From contig CM076952.1 of NCBI GenBank assembly GCA_039566865.1, forward strand, positions 12,668,501 through 12,732,500: DNA of 64,000 nt, in the 5' to 3' direction. Source of the DNA: Aurelia coerulea. Its lineage: Eukaryota > Cnidaria > Scyphozoa > Semaeostomeae > Ulmaridae. This document shows positions 9,935 through 22,700 of this stretch, in pieces; the stretch's first letter is position 1, and the number at the start of each line of letters is the position of its first letter. The notes below the pieces were generated by a model. That model saw only the letters and a program-made list of their open reading frames with translations. It made no database searches and was not told the DNA's origin. The position numbers were made by a program, and so were the translations under genes.

Positions 9935-10380
9935 CTACAAGGAGATAGCTGGATCAGCATCATGGTGAAAATGTCACCATAAAACCTCTATTTGGGGAGA
10001 GGGACTCAAGACACAAAAATGACTAGCTTTAAAACAGACAGTTTTCAGCAAATTCCCTCCTATGTAGCTACAAGTCTCGACAATACTCTATGAGCTACTC
10101 TTTGAGTTCCAAGCTTCAAACTTCTCACAAAGTTGAAATTTGCTTTCAGCACATGAAGAAAAATAACATTTCTGCAATGATAACTTAGGATCTTCCCTAC
10201 CTTTGCTCATTTGATTCAAAGGAAATTAAAACATGCATGAAAAGAAAAGAACACGAAAAACAATTGGAGAAAGTCGTGACCGCATTTCATCTTCTCGCAA
10301 ACGCTATTAAATCTACGCGTGGATACAGTGGGATAATAGAAACAATTCAAAACATTTGGCATTTAACAGAAATCTATTAC

Positions 10381-10533
10381 CTTGAGCTCTATGCTTTGCA
10401 CTTTGGCACAATTCTTTCCTTTTGTCTCTGGGGTTGAAGCGTACAGAACTTCATTAGCCGGCAGTCGATAGTATGCAATACGGCTGCTGCCAGAAATCAT
10501 CCAAATTACAACATCAGGCATGGAATTTTGTGG
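10381..10533 (-). CDS. ferlin exon: FerB domain
   Basis: Exactly 51 codons: PQNSMPDVVIWMISGSSRI AYYRLPANEVLYAS...GKNCAKVQSIELK (split here for length). The PDVxIWM, RxAYxRxPA and GKNC-K-Q blocks define the FerB domain of ferlins. Acceptor AG lies at 10534-10535 and donor GTAATAG reads leftward from 10380; both boundaries are phase 0. An in-frame join (LE|PQNS) links it to the exon at 10872-11067. Confidence 0.93.
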
Positions 10534-10871
10534 CTAAGACGAGGAAATCAAAATAATTAAAACAAAGAAATGTGAGTCCTACTCAAATTTCGTGGACCAA
10601 GAAGAGGGATCGAAATGGGTAATACTGCGTAGCTGGCATGATAAATTGCATCTTGGTCTTTCTTTAAGGAACATTAGATGGCAATTCCCCAAAAAACTTT
10701 CCTGCAACTTCAAATGCGACTTGTAACACCTCAAATTCATCTTAGATAACGCGTTAAGTGAAACAAGTCGAGACTAAATACAAGTGGAGTGTTTTGCATG
10801 ATTAATTTGTATGATCACAAATCTCAAGTGGCATGAAATTTGAGCTAGATTTTAATGATACCATATCATAC

Positions 10872-11067
10872 CTCGAGAGCAACATCATGCAATCTGTTCA
10901 AATAATTGTTGACTTCTTCCATTGCTTCGTTGACATCAGTTGCCTGTTCTCGCAATTTGGAAGCTTCCTCCACAATACCTGCCAGTTCACCAATCCTTAT
11001 CTCTTGTATTTTCAAATCCAGCTCATTCACACCATTCACTGTCGCATCAAAACTTGGCAACGGTTTT
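10872..11067 (-). CDS. ferlin exon: FerA helical region, second half
   Basis: A 196-nt exon encoding KPLPSFDATVNGVNELDLK...EEASKLREQATDVNEAMEEV...YLNRLHDVALE. It is helical and rich in charged heptads, and fills the position between the FerA start and FerB in ferlins, where sequence conservation is low. Acceptor TTTTTCACAG precedes 11067 and donor GTATGATA follows 10872. Phase 2 in, phase 0 out, consistent with both neighbours. Confidence 0.85.
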
Positions 11068-11952
11068 CTGTGAAAAAGATGATATTGAAACTTTGAATAT
11101 AAATATTTGAATGATTCGTGGAAAATTCGTGAATATGGCTGTAAATTGGCCAAAATTTTGTAACTTTACCGCAAAACTTTCCACGAAAATTTCTTTCTAC
11201 AAACTTTCCATGTTGCGAATTTCAATCAATATTGTTTGAAAAATTACACAGAAAAGCTTTTTTCCGTGGAAAAAGAGGACTTTTAGGACTCTTATGGGTC
11301 AATTTTTCGGGGCAAAAATTACAAGTAATATGTCATGTTATTTTCTATTTAAGAAGAGTTCTATGTTGAGCTTTGAGCCGTATAAAGGGAAGCTTTCTTG
11401 GATTGAACGATGAAGGCCGCAACCAAACGATTTCAAAAGTCTTCCATGGGGAAAGTTTCCGTCTTTTTGTAGCATTTCAATAGTCTTCTCCATTCTGAGA
11501 GGGTGCCCAAAATGATAAATGTTCACCTTGTTCGCATAAAATAGACAATCTAACCCTCACGTGTATCCTGACATTGATTAGATTCCTTGGGGATGAAAAG
11601 GACAAGAAACTTTTTGACTATGCTCGATGATAAATTCGCTGAAGACTATACAATATTTAAGTATGCTGATAATATCATTCAGGAATGAATGCTGGGGCAC
11701 GGAGGATAACAAAAGTCCTGACTTTATAATACATTGTGGGCTCGAAGAAATATTTCATAGGGATGACCAAATGCACTGACGTAGTACTTGTACATACCAA
11801 GCCAATGTAGCGAGGCGAGGGCAAAAATAAAGCTGAGGCTTGCGTCAAGTGCAATGTACATGGAGAAAATGATACTGGTCATGGTGGATAAAACAATGAA
11901 TAATAATGCAGGTCATTGCAAAACTCCATACCATAAAAGTACAGAACTATAC

Positions 11953-12059
11953 CTGCAGTCTGCAATAAGGGTATCCAGCAGTCTAATCAGGAGTGCAGCA
12001 ATCTCAGGGGCTTGGGCTTTTGCGTGCATAGCAATGTCAACCTTCTTCATGTTGCTCTC
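11953..12059 (-). CDS. ferlin exon: FerA helical region, first half
   Basis: A 107-nt exon encoding ESNMKKVDIAMHAKAQAP then EIAALLIRLLDTLIADC. Ferlins have the same ESN-KKVD-A-HAKAQAPE segment at this point, the FerA four-helix bundle that contacts membranes. Acceptor ACCATATAG precedes 12059 and donor GTATAGTT follows 11953. It joins the exon at 33439-33641 across a 21-kb intron holding the DIRS, P-like and LINE elements. Confidence 0.9.
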
Positions 12060-12131
12060 CTATATGGTAAGCAAGATTAGATACAATGATCAAGATTAGG
12101 ATAAACGAGCTTCCAGGTGAGTAAAACAAAG

Positions 12132-12650
12132 TTATTTTCTTATCCATCACTTCGTGATGGAACCGAAAATAAATTGTTTACCTTTTAATTTTCCGAGAAT
12201 TGACACAAGGAATAATCATTTATTAGGAGTAGTGGCGTTGGTTATCATACACAGCCAAAATCACAATTTAGATTGACACTTAACACATTGAATCATCAAA
12301 ATGAAGATACAATTGCAAAATCGAATTCTAAATAACGATAAACACAACGAATTGAAAAACCGTAATAGCTGCCCCTTTTTATTTTATCTATTTATTTATT
12401 TTATTAACGACAACTTTGAAGAAAACTCTAATATCGATAGCGAACAATGATTTCTAAACAGCTTAATGGTGGAAATTTACCTGGCTGTGTATGAAATTAG
12501 GCCAAGATGGAGAGTTGTTTGTGCACGCGCAACGTGCACAAAAAATTCTTGAACTCCCAGAGGAATACAGTTATAGGAAAAAGTTAGAGAATTTCTTCAA
12601 AACAAAGATAAATTCATTTATTTTCTTATCCATCACTTCGTGATGGAACC
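12132..12650. mobile_element. internally deleted DIRS-like relic
   Basis: Segment 12159-12254 matches 16026-16133 (the 3' flank of the DIRS tyrosine recombinase) and segment 12477-12616 matches 27548-27733 (the 5' flank of the DIRS gag), in the same order and strand. A 33-bp direct repeat, TTATTTTCTTATCC...GATGGAACC, bounds the relic at 12132-12164 and 12618-12650. AGCAAAGACCAGAAATGTTTC just right of 12650 is mirrored just left of the full DIRS (16013-16034). No coding sequence remains. Confidence 0.7.
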
Positions 12651-15600
12651 AGCAAAGACCAGAAATGTTTCCTATGCGCGCGCAGAATCGTCATGCATGG
12701 CTCCTGAATACGAGGCGAACTGATCACGTGATAATCACAACGATGGAAAGCAGAAATTAAATCAGCTGATGCTATAGGCAGCAGCGGACGATCGAAATGA
12801 AGAACTTACTGAAGTGATTATTTGTAGCTTATTTCACAATTTCCAGCAAAAGATTGATATCAATCAGTTTTAGTTTCAATCCTAGGCCCCTTTCAAACTC
12901 GACCAGAAACATCTAGGCCAGTGTGATGGATGATACAGACCAAACTCGAAGAGCCACAACATTGAATGACAGCGTTGCAATCCAGCATGAAATTTTTTAC
13001 TCTATTTAACAAAAATAATTACGTTTTTCTTCTAAATGATCATTGTATTGCATATTTAGGAAAAATTAGTTTTGGAAGAAGCATGAGAAAGATTGCAAGA
13101 TTGTTGATCTCTCACTCCTCTCTCTTTGTCAAAGCAACTTAGAACTGCATTGCAAACGAGCGAATTTTGTCGCAAGAATGTGGAGGGGTGTATATCGACC
13201 ACTTATGTTATGCGATGTTCCGCACTTTCGTGGTTGGCTTCTTGAGATGAATGTGAAGTGGATAGAGGGGGCATATCCAGAGGATGTTGCATATCTGCTG
13301 ATTGATGGACACAGATAGATACGGAATTAGGGATGTAGAAGAAGAAGAGGGTGAGGAAGATGTTTCACTCTCAGATTTTGACGATAGTGACAATTAAGAG
13401 TAAGTTGAAAAAGGAAACTAATACTGTCCAGAAATATTCATCTAAAACGGTATGGAGAATCTGACTTGTTTAATTTGGAGATCTACTTTCGTTACTAAAA
13501 CGAATTTATTGGTTGTATACAACTGTTTAACTTCTAAAATCACTTTAATACAAATCAGTTTCAGGATCTGGTCATGTATAGCAACTGATGCGCGTCATCA
13601 TCATATCATATCTCCAAATTTAACAGCTTGGCACCTTGCTGTTAGCGTTTTAGTACTGTATCCCATAACTTCCTATCACTCAATGGGTAAAACCCCTAAT
13701 ATCTTAACATTTATTCCAAATTCCATTAGATAACATTACATTTCGAATTCAGTGCCTCAGATTTCATGCAAATAGATATTTTTGAACAATTCTAAAAAAA
13801 TTCGGATTCGTAAATGACAGGTTGCCCCCTTTTGGGGATTAAAAGCCCCCATATCTCTTCACTTGTTTATAATTTGATGAAATAACATTCAAATTCGGAT
13901 TCAGCACATCAATTTTGATATAATTGAATATTTTTAAATCATTTTCGAGCACAATAGTTCTTTGCTCCTTTTGGGGGCAATTCCGCCCCCAAAGAAGCAA
14001 AAATGACACGAGACACAATTGAGAAGCTCGTATATGAATTAAACGACATTTAGCCTTGCGTTTTGTGTTTATATAATTGTATTGGTGATGAAGGTTTATA
14101 TTTTTGCTAAAGTTTCATTTTGCCCCAATTTTGGGGGCAAATACCCCCATATCCCGTAAACGGCCCCTCGCCTGACCAAAGAACATCGAGATTCGGATTC
14201 AGCACCCCAAAATTGACCTATAAAGTCTAGTCTCATAAATTACCTCTCTTGGTGGTAATACCCCCCCTTTCTGCTACCGGACTACTAATGGTAAAATACA
14301 GTTTCAACAAAATTTTAAATTTTAAAGATCCCACTATTTCATGGTCAGTTGAGGAATTCAAACAAGAAGACACAACAACTATCAGTGTAGTCACAGAAAA
14401 ATGCCTAAAGATTTTACAGACTTCACATCACTGACTTATTCAGAATCATTCAAACATTAGGAGCAGGAAAGAATCAATCTGAAATTCCTTAGATTTTTTA
14501 CATACTGGGCAATATTTACGCAAGCCTAAATGGAGATATGGCAATGCCTCAGGATTTGGTAGAATCCGTCCTATTCAAACAGTGTCCAATCTTCTGTGGG
14601 AATGCGTTGAAAATCTTGTAAGGTTCAGCAAAAATTTGCATCTTGCAGGAGCTGTATCCAGACCAAACACATTTGAAGGAATACGTGATTTGATGTAAAG
14701 TATCTGAAAAAAAAACAAGGGAGAAATTAGACATTTTAGGTCAAACTGTTCTTTCCACCAAGTGCCAAATTGCAAAAATCAGAGAATGAGAATAGGGTGA
14801 TGGACGTACAGTAATAGCTGAAACATCATCGTGGAATTATTGCTAAACTTTGTAAAACAACTGAATATGCTTTCTTGCTAAGCAGCAACCAAACTTGGGG
14901 CCATTCGTAGGTCAATCAATCACAAATAAATTCTGGTATTTTGATATCAAAATATGCACTTAAAGCGCTTAACAAGTAAGTCATAAAATGACAACCAAAA
15001 TTATATTGTTATTATGCATTGAAGAGGCAAATAGTTCTTGTAAAAACATGATGAAACAAGGTAATAGAGCATCAGAGCACGAGGAGACTCTAAATACAAA
15101 AAGGCAGGACTGAAAAACAAAAGGTCATCTACTGACAACAACAGCAAGAATGCTAAGACAATAGAATGGCCTAGGCATGGATGCCGTGGTTGTTCAAATG
15201 CTGTTTACAAACTAAAACACGAAAATTAACAATGTTAGCCAATTTTTCGACAAGATCGGGTTTGAGAAATTTGAAGCTGAACATCTCGCCAACACAGTGA
15301 TGATAGTCTCGTTGTGCGGCAGGGACTAGATTTAGCGCAAATTTCTGTTTTCTGGGGCTACTAAAATGTCCTTCTCTCCCGTCAGAAAATGACCTGCTGC
15401 AAGAAATTAAATATCTTTGTGGACAAACAATGACATGATGAATGATCAGAATACGATTCATGAAATTATATATCCTAACGAAGCTGGGATAAAAATTTCC
15501 AAGGCATATTCATTGTTTAGACCTTCCTACAAGCTGCCTGCTTACATGTAAACAAACACGAGATATTTTTCGTCATCGAAAGCAGCCCTAACTTTATGGC

Positions 15601-16012
15601 AAAAAATGAAACACTTAGCCAATTTTGCAAGAATACTGACCTGTCTCAAAATGATGCCCACATCCTGCAGATAATGTCCACAAACGTTCATCTTGCGGCA
15701 GGGACCAGTTTTTCCACAAAATCCTTTTCTCTTTCTTGATCTTTTCTTGAAAATATCGTCTTCAGCCGAAGGATAAGAAAGGCAAAAAATCCACCTTTAT
15801 CGAAGCTTTCCAGGGTCGATGATTTTTTCAGCCATATTTGATTCCCTTCTCGACACATTGGGCGTGTTCTCAAACTCAAGCCACGTCTCAAGAGGCCTGC
15901 ATCACAATAGATTCCTTCGCAACTGCGTGCAGTCCCCAGAAAATCACCCCTCTACCACCTTTCTGTTTTTGGCGGCTTGCGCAGACGCAAAAGCACTTTG
16001 CACAGCGGTCGA
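12651..16012. other. ferlin intron with dispersed low-copy repeats
   Basis: No exon or complete element was recognised. Around 13745, 13892 and 14192 a variant ATTCGGATTCAGCAC-CAAAATTGA motif recurs beside GGGGGCAA-type tracts, suggesting an old repeated element. A GGCAGGGACYAG motif recurs at about 15315 and 15700. The minus-strand frame at 14549-14775 reads IKSRIPSNVFGLDTAPARC but matches no expected ferlin segment. Confidence 0.4.
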
Positions 16013-16163
16013 AACATTTCTGGTCTTTGCTGATGGAACCGAAAATTAATTATTTACCTTTTAATTTTCCAAGAATTGAAACAAGGAATAATCATTTATT
16101 AGGAGTAGTGGCGTTGGTTATCATACACAGCCAAAGATGGGCTGGAGCAGGAAATATACAGCT

Positions 16164-17244
16164 CTAAAGACCCAGACTAAGGGAAACAGAAAGGAGGCTG
16201 CTCAAATTGTCTTTAACATAACCATCTTTTGCGTTCTCTGATCTCCACATCCCATGACGTTTGAAAAGCCTGTCTTTAATTCCTGCATTTGCAGCAGCTG
16301 TAGCGCCTCCAGCTCGGAGAGTATGGAGACCAAATTCCTTTTTATTCAAACCGATCTTATCAAAGGCGTCTAAAACTATTTCTCTCGTGCGGCTATATGA
16401 AATTGGTCTATCTTTAGTTCGTAGTTTATAAGTATCTTGTTTCTTGAGAAAAGCAATCGCTCTAAATACGTATTCTTGCGAATTCTAGGGGATATCAGCA
16501 AGTTTGATATACTTTTGAAGGACTTCGTAGGGGCAAGAGATTGAACCAGTTTTTAGCAATAAGCACGTGAGCTCCATCTCTGTAAATATCAGTCTTGCTT
16601 TTTTCGATGAAGATTTTCATGTATGTGTTGTGAAAAGAGATATCTGATCGTCGTAAATTAGCTACTTCATTGAACCTCAGAAATCCAGAAAATGCTACAC
16701 AGCAAATAGCAAGTGTCCGGTAATTGGGCAAATTATTGGTATTCTCTGTGAGGATTTTGCCAAGCTTGCGCAAATGTGTAGGTTTAATAGGCTCTTTCTT
16801 TTTTATTGGCTTAGCCAAAATCCTACGTGCTGATTCCAGAGCCGTAATTGCCATTTTGTTTTTGCAAGGGTTCTTCCTGCCAGTTATGTCATGAAGGAAT
16901 TTCAAACCATAGAATGTCTGAGTGATTTTTGAAAGTCTTTCTGCAGACTGAACCATGCTTGTAATAAAAAGCGTAAGTGAAGTAGCTTTCACAGGAAAAG
17001 AAGATAATTCAGAAAATTGATCAGACCATGTCTTCCATGTTTTGATGCCTCTGGTGTAGGTTTTAACCGTGTTTTTACTCTTGGATGCAAGTAGCAAAGT
17101 GGGAATAGATTCATTCAATGATTTCAGTGTTGGGTGGACAAAATAGCTATCACGGTAGATGACATCTTTGATCAGGCCTAAAGAGAGGAAAAAAGTTTGT
17201 TCCAAAAAACTTGCAGAGTCAATACTTAAAAAATCACTCAACAA
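16164..17244 (-). pseudogene. DIRS-type tyrosine recombinase
   Basis: Frame 17244-16495 reads KSKNTVKTYTRGIKTWKTW (core-binding SAM-like part), then FSGFLRFNEVANLRRSDIS with the first catalytic Arg. After a frameshift near 16530, frame 16349-16164 continues with GLHTLRAGGATAAANAG (the H-x-x-R box), KRHGMWRSENAKDGYVKD (the second His and the nucleophile Tyr). The R-H-R-H-Y set is therefore visible, but split by the frameshift and stops around 16500. It would catalyse integration of the circular DNA intermediate of a DIRS element. Confidence 0.85.
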
Positions 17245-17288
17245 TTCGCTGTCTAGGTCAGTAGGACAAAATGCCTGTGCATTTACCC

Positions 17289-17324
17289 ATAGTCACTAGA
17301 ATACACTGGTTGGGAGACTTCGGC
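17289..17324 (+). repeat. left terminal inverted repeat of the P-like element
   Basis: Matches 23203-23238 in reverse complement, with the last bases GGGAGACTTCGG versus GGGAGACTTCAG the only visible difference. A C precedes it, as a G follows the right end, so the repeat may start CATAGTC as in P elements, which start CA. Confidence 0.93.
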
Positions 17325-17383
17325 TGACCGCTATTGTTCTCTCTTTTGATGTCGAACCACAATCAATCTGGAGTTAATGAGCC

Positions 17384-17397
17384 GTGACAGTGCACAC
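17384..17397 (+). repeat. left subterminal inverted repeat of the P-like element
   Basis: GTGACAGTGCACAC is perfectly mirrored at 23130-23143, each copy exactly 95 nt from its end. Canonical P elements have internal inverted repeats at comparable places, used in transposition, so this is a candidate transposase or cofactor site. Confidence 0.85.
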
Positions 17398-17505
17398 TTC
17401 TCGGATCCCGTTGCTACGCAGTGTGAAGGTGCACAGAAGATGTCTCGGTAAACAAATGTCCGTTGGTTGTTTCTGGTTTATTTATTTATTTGCTCGTGAA
17501 ACATT

Positions 17506-19030
17506 ATGGATGTCAATGAAGTGAGTGGCGAAGACTTGGATGCGATTTTGGAACTGTTGGAGAATGATTATTTCGAAGAGGACTTGCAACTCGAACTTGA
17601 CGAGGTGGCGGAAGAGGTAAGGACTGTACTTGTGTAAGCTCGCATGTTTTTAGGCCAACAAGCAGGAAGGGGTGAATTGTCGATTTTTCCTGTCGATTTT
17701 CCATGATGATTAAACATGTTGTTCTAGATTGTGACAAGTTTCTTGACTATCAGAACTTCAATTTCTCATTAATGAACTGTATTTTTCTTGGATTCGCGGT
17801 TAGTCCAAATAATAGAGATTTGAACAGGCTTACCTACATGCAGTAAACAAAATCCTCCCCGATTTACGAATTTGAAAAACTTCTCATGAAATTTTCTTGG
17901 ATTAATAGCGATTTTTACAGATGCTATGATTTGATTGAAAATATCGCCTTTTATCGTAGGTAGAAGCTGAAGCTGGCAAATTTTCATGCAGCCTCTGCTC
18001 AACTGTATGCAAAACAAAAGGTGGCTTGACAAGACACACCAATGCAAAGCATAGGCCAAATGCAAGTGATGCTGAGGAATCATCCAATGATGATGACAAT
18101 AATTTACAGCTGCCAAATGCTATTTTTGAAGAAATTGTTGCACAGAGTGTTGGAGATCTTGCTGCAGATCAATGCTTTCCAAGAGGGTTTCGTGAGCAGT
18201 TTCTTGGTTTTGCTTTTGTACTTCCATGTGAGGAGGATGACAAATGGAAAGGGATTGGAGAAATGCAGAAATTGTACAAATCATTAATTTCCAAAGGAAA
18301 CACTGAACAATTCTATTCCAAATTTTATGCAATTGTTATCCCCCATTTTAGAAATCTTTTTGCAGAATTTTCCGGCCAAGGTGCAACACTTGTATCCACA
18401 AGGATCGCAGACAAGGTCATTGCCTATTCTAAGCAACAAAAAAGGGGAAAACCAGCGGTACCAGCCAAGACAGTTCTTACTGTCAATGAAAAATGTGCAT
18501 TACAGTACCTTGGTGGATATGTACTGTCAAAACTTAATCGCAAAATACAATTCACAAAAAGGCAACACTCACAGATTGGCCAACAATGCATTTCATTTCT
18601 GCAAGCTGGAAAGGCGAATGAATTTGCTAGCTCTCACAAACTTGTTGACAGTGTAAATAGGGGTGGCCTTTGGAAGGTTAATAACAATGTAGAGCAAATT
18701 TTGACACAGGCAGAGCTCAAATTCCTTGAACATACCCGGACCCCGAACACAAAACAGATTGATGTACCTTCTATGGTGAACACTCTGCTGCGTAATCAAG
18801 ATGTGAAAGCTCATTATCAATCTTGGTTTAGTTCTGCTGATTTGGTTTTGGATCAAGAAATATCTGATGGAATGCTTGGAAAAGTCATGACGCTCTATCT
18901 CAGAGTGCGCTCATTCTCATATGCCAAAGATGTTGTGAATGCCTTTAAAAGTAAACAATCGAAAGCAAAATCAAAGGCACTGAGGAAAGAAATTAAACGA
19001 AAAACACTTCAACCACAAATTCATGAATGA
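17506..19030 (+). CDS. C2H2 zinc-finger accessory gene of the P-like element
   Basis: Two exons: 17506-17616 (ATG, 37 codons, very acidic: MDVNEVSGEDLDAILELLEN...) and 17960-19030. Donor GAAGAG|GTAAGG and acceptor TTATCGTAG give an in-frame join. The product is about 393 residues. Right after the splice is one C2H2 finger (FSCSLCSTVCKTKGG LTRHTNAKH, C-x2-C-x12-H-x4-H), then an acidic linker, then a region with CALQYLGGYVLSKLNRK, ELKFLEHTRTPN and a Lys-rich C-terminus (KSKQSKAKSKALRKEIKRK). It has no stop or frameshift, unlike most sequence around it. The function is unknown; DNA binding is the only inference. It converges with the transposase gene and starts about 217 bp from the left end. 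It could be an accessory transposition factor or a captured host gene. Confidence 0.75.
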
Positions 19031-19799
19031 AATAAATAGCAAACTGTTCTGCATATTATATAGTAACCATACAGTCACATCAAAAAGTTTGAGTCCACTT
19101 TCAATATTTGTTTATCATGCAGCAAAAATGATGGATCGTACCATGTTTTTATCAAACAGCAATTTAGTCCCCTTGTGCCCATGTTTCAGGAAATGCTAAT
19201 CACATATTCTGGACTATCAACTACCATGACTAATTTTGTGCAAGTTTTTGATTTTGAGAAAAGTGAAAACATTTGGCAGCAAATTCAAACCTTTTGGACC
19301 TGGTTGCATACAGTACATACGTATGCAGTAGAGTTTGGAAAACTTTTTCTGATACACCTCAATAGAGTAATAGTTAAAAACTTCCCCAAATACAGAATAG
19401 TATTTGAAGTAAAAAACAACTTTTTTCTTGTCTGACATTCACTTTAAGTGCCAAAGGGTCCCCCCAATGGTAATAATCTGGTACCAGATAATTCTGTTAT
19501 CAACTTTTTGATCTCTCAAGGTAGTACAAGAAACATCTTTGAAGTGGAAGGGGGTGGAGCAAGTGAAAAATGTAATATATTTTAATCCCACACTTTTTGG
19601 GGAAATATGTTTTTGTGGTAACAAAAATATTAAATATCTGCAATGTAAAGAGGAAAACTGTAGGAGTTGGTTATGGTCATTCAGTAAACTTTAGGGGGCA
19701 ATATCACAGGGGCACTTGAAAAGACTTTATTGAAAAGTGCTGGGTACGTGCATATATTTAGAACTAGATCTCATCATTTGCTTGAAAAGTTACACTAAG
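19031..19799. other. intergenic region between the two convergent genes of the P-like element
   Basis: About 770 bp of AT-rich sequence with no recognised motif. Frames at 19175-19435 (+) and 19217-19438 (-) overlap each other and look like chance. Both genes should terminate here, and AATAAA-like signals would be expected; GAATGAAATAAATAG follows the stop of the plus-strand gene. Confidence 0.5.
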
Positions 19800-22700
19800 T
19801 TATTTTGGTTTCTTCCTTTTTGGAAGTGAATTATTGTCAACTTCATACCATCTTGTTTCACTGGAATCTTTCTTTCGTCCTTTTGTGTTACCTTGTAAAG
19901 GCAGAATTGAACGCTGGATTCTCAGCTTATTGTCATTATACCCGAACTCTCTCATGCTTGGGTTGTCACACCGTCTTCCAATTGCTCTTTGCCTTCCAAA
20001 ATACTCCTCTACAGGGTCTTGGCATAGCTTATTTGTCAGGACATACTCAGCACCATTTGCAAGCAGAAACTTGGTAACACCAACTAGTGAATGAATACTG
20101 ATTTTCAAGCCCTCATAAGTCTGCCACGAAATAAACATTTTTGCTTTTGCACTGTCATCATAATTTCCTTCTCTCTTTTCAATGCTTTCCTTCCAATCTT
20201 TGAGGTACCCTAAAAACTCTTCCTCCAGCCATCTAAATCTGTCATCTGTATCACTCTTGTATGGTTTCAGGAATTGATTTCTGTTCAGTTCACCCTCTTT
20301 TGTACTTCTCACATTGAAGCAATCAAAGAACTTGTTGATGTTTTCACAAAAATCAGCAGTGGCATTGGAACTTTCTCCAAAAAACTTTCGCAAAACAGTA
20401 GATACAGTTTTACTGAGAACCTGGGCAGCAAGACCAACACGCATCACTGAGTATGAGTTTAACTCAATATGTTCTACTGAAAGTCTTGGCATCAGGTGAA
20501 GACCATTCTCCTGATCTTGGTAAAAGGCACTAGATATGTGGGTCCATAATAGTTCTTTTCCATTATTCCACATCAGTCTACTGTGGCGACCTGAGCCAGA
20601 ATGGAAGAGACAGTTTCGGCAGGTTTTGAGTAGATGTGGTGCATCACTGAAGAAAAATATGTATCGGTCAGGGGCATACATGTTCAGAACCTTGTATATG
20701 ACATCTTTGTCATTATCATGACTAAGATTACCCATTTCTTCATGCATCTTAAACAGCCTACGGTTGGCAGTTGCCCCATCAGCAGTTGTAGCAACAACAA
20801 ATAGGTTACATGTTATCTCTAACAGTGCCACAGCTTTCCAAAATATGGGGAAAAGTTGACAGCCGGTGATTGCAGCAGTTGCAAAGTAGCCAAGAACATA
20901 CTGCAACTTTGAGCAAATTCCTTTAACCATAAACACCAGGGCATGGGTAGCAATGCTTTCCTGATTCTCAAATGTTGCATAATTTACATCAGGATCTCCA
21001 AGATTGACATATCCTATGAGCTCGCCAGAGCTCTTGTCCCAGACAAGACCACCCTGTATTTTCATCTCATCAAATAGAATTGATACGTATCTTTCAACTT
21101 GGTTGTATTCAGATACCATATTTGCTAAGGTATCTACAACTTCATAATTGAAACCAGTTTGTGGCTTTATGGCATTGGTGTAATCCCTTAATTGCCTTCT
21201 GCTAGGAAGTTCTATCACACCACTACCCTTAAATGTTCCCCTTAGTTCATCGTATGCAGATGCAGACTTTGAAGCAATTGAAAGGCACCACCTTATTATC
21301 ATTGGATGGTATCTGTGGCCGGTGGGGGATCTTGATGCATTTCGTTGTTGCTGTTCCCAGAAGAGTTTCATAAAAGGGCTCATTGATTGCTGGTTTTGTG
21401 AAATCACAGTCAACAGATCATGGCTGAGCTCTGTTTCAATTTCAAGACTGTTTTATTTTATTTCAAACTCCATTTCTTTCACCCTTGCCTGTAGCTGTCT
21501 GCACTGTAGCCTCTGAGCTTGCAATGTAAGCTTTAGCCTCTTTGCAGATGTCAGACTGACTGGTGCCTTTGTTTTTGCTGGTACTAATTCCCTAGCTCTG
21601 CATCGTTTTTGCTGTCGATTCTGCAAATCATTCTGAAATTTGCAAAGGTCGCATTGGTCTCCATCTCTGGAGATAAGCATATCGCAGTCCCTTGCACGCA
21701 AAAAGTCATTTGTGATAAAGGGTTGATTTAGTTCAGTTGCTTCTTCTATATTGTTATCAAGAGGAATGGCATGCCTTATTGATTTTCCTGTTAAAAAATC
21801 TTGTCTGTGGCCTTTGCAAATTTGCAATCTCTCTGTGTTTCTTACGAGATCTGAAACTGTTACCATTCTTACGGTTCTTTTAAAGTCTTTGTACAAAGAA
21901 TGGTCATCAGGAAGATACCACTTGAACACAGAAATGGTGTAGGCCAAGCTTTCATCAATGGTTATCTCTAATTTTGGTAAAATATAAGGGCACTGATATT
22001 TTGCTAATGTCACCTTATTTTCTTCAATTGCGATTGCCCACTCTTTGAGAACTAACTTCCCAACCCTGTTCTTTACATCCTGTATGTTTTGATAGTACGA
22101 ATGGGCTTTTTTCGCAACAACATCTTGTACAATTGACCTCGCTGGTCTGCTGATATTTATCTGGGATGCTTTAAAATCAAAAGATTTCTGTGGCAAATTT
22201 TGACTTGGTAAAGCACCAAACTTCACAAATTTCTTGGTCAATTTTTGTCCTTCATCTGGAAAAAATAAAGGAATTTTATCAGTTAGCAGTCTAACGAGAG
22301 GGGGCAGATGCATAAGAGATTCCATTTGCAAGGAACTTTGTCAATGGCATTTCTTTATTTCTGTGAGAATCTGAATCCAGAAGGAAAATTTCTCAAGCTT
22401 GAACATTGAAGCAAACCCTGAAATTTAAACAACGTAATATAACAAACTAAGAATTGGGGCCAGCACAGGAAGTTTCTCGAAAGTAACAGATTTTGAGTAC
22501 TCTTAGTGTCTTTTATACGAGTCTCTTAACTTGTAAAAAGGTTTTTGAAGCCATCCAATGTTTAGTCATAACTCAAGTTACCTTCGGAGTAATATGATAC
22601 TACTGGAAACAAACAATGATTTCATAAGAAACCAGGACTTTGGCTTTTGTCTGATATTTTTGTTTAATGTTCAGTCATGCCAAATAAAACAGGAAGTAAT

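Noticed and set aside
14549..14775. Minus-strand frame with IKSRIPSNVFGLD as a ferlin exon
   Set aside because: The exons on both sides already join in frame in the expected ferlin order, and this segment matches no ferlin block I know.
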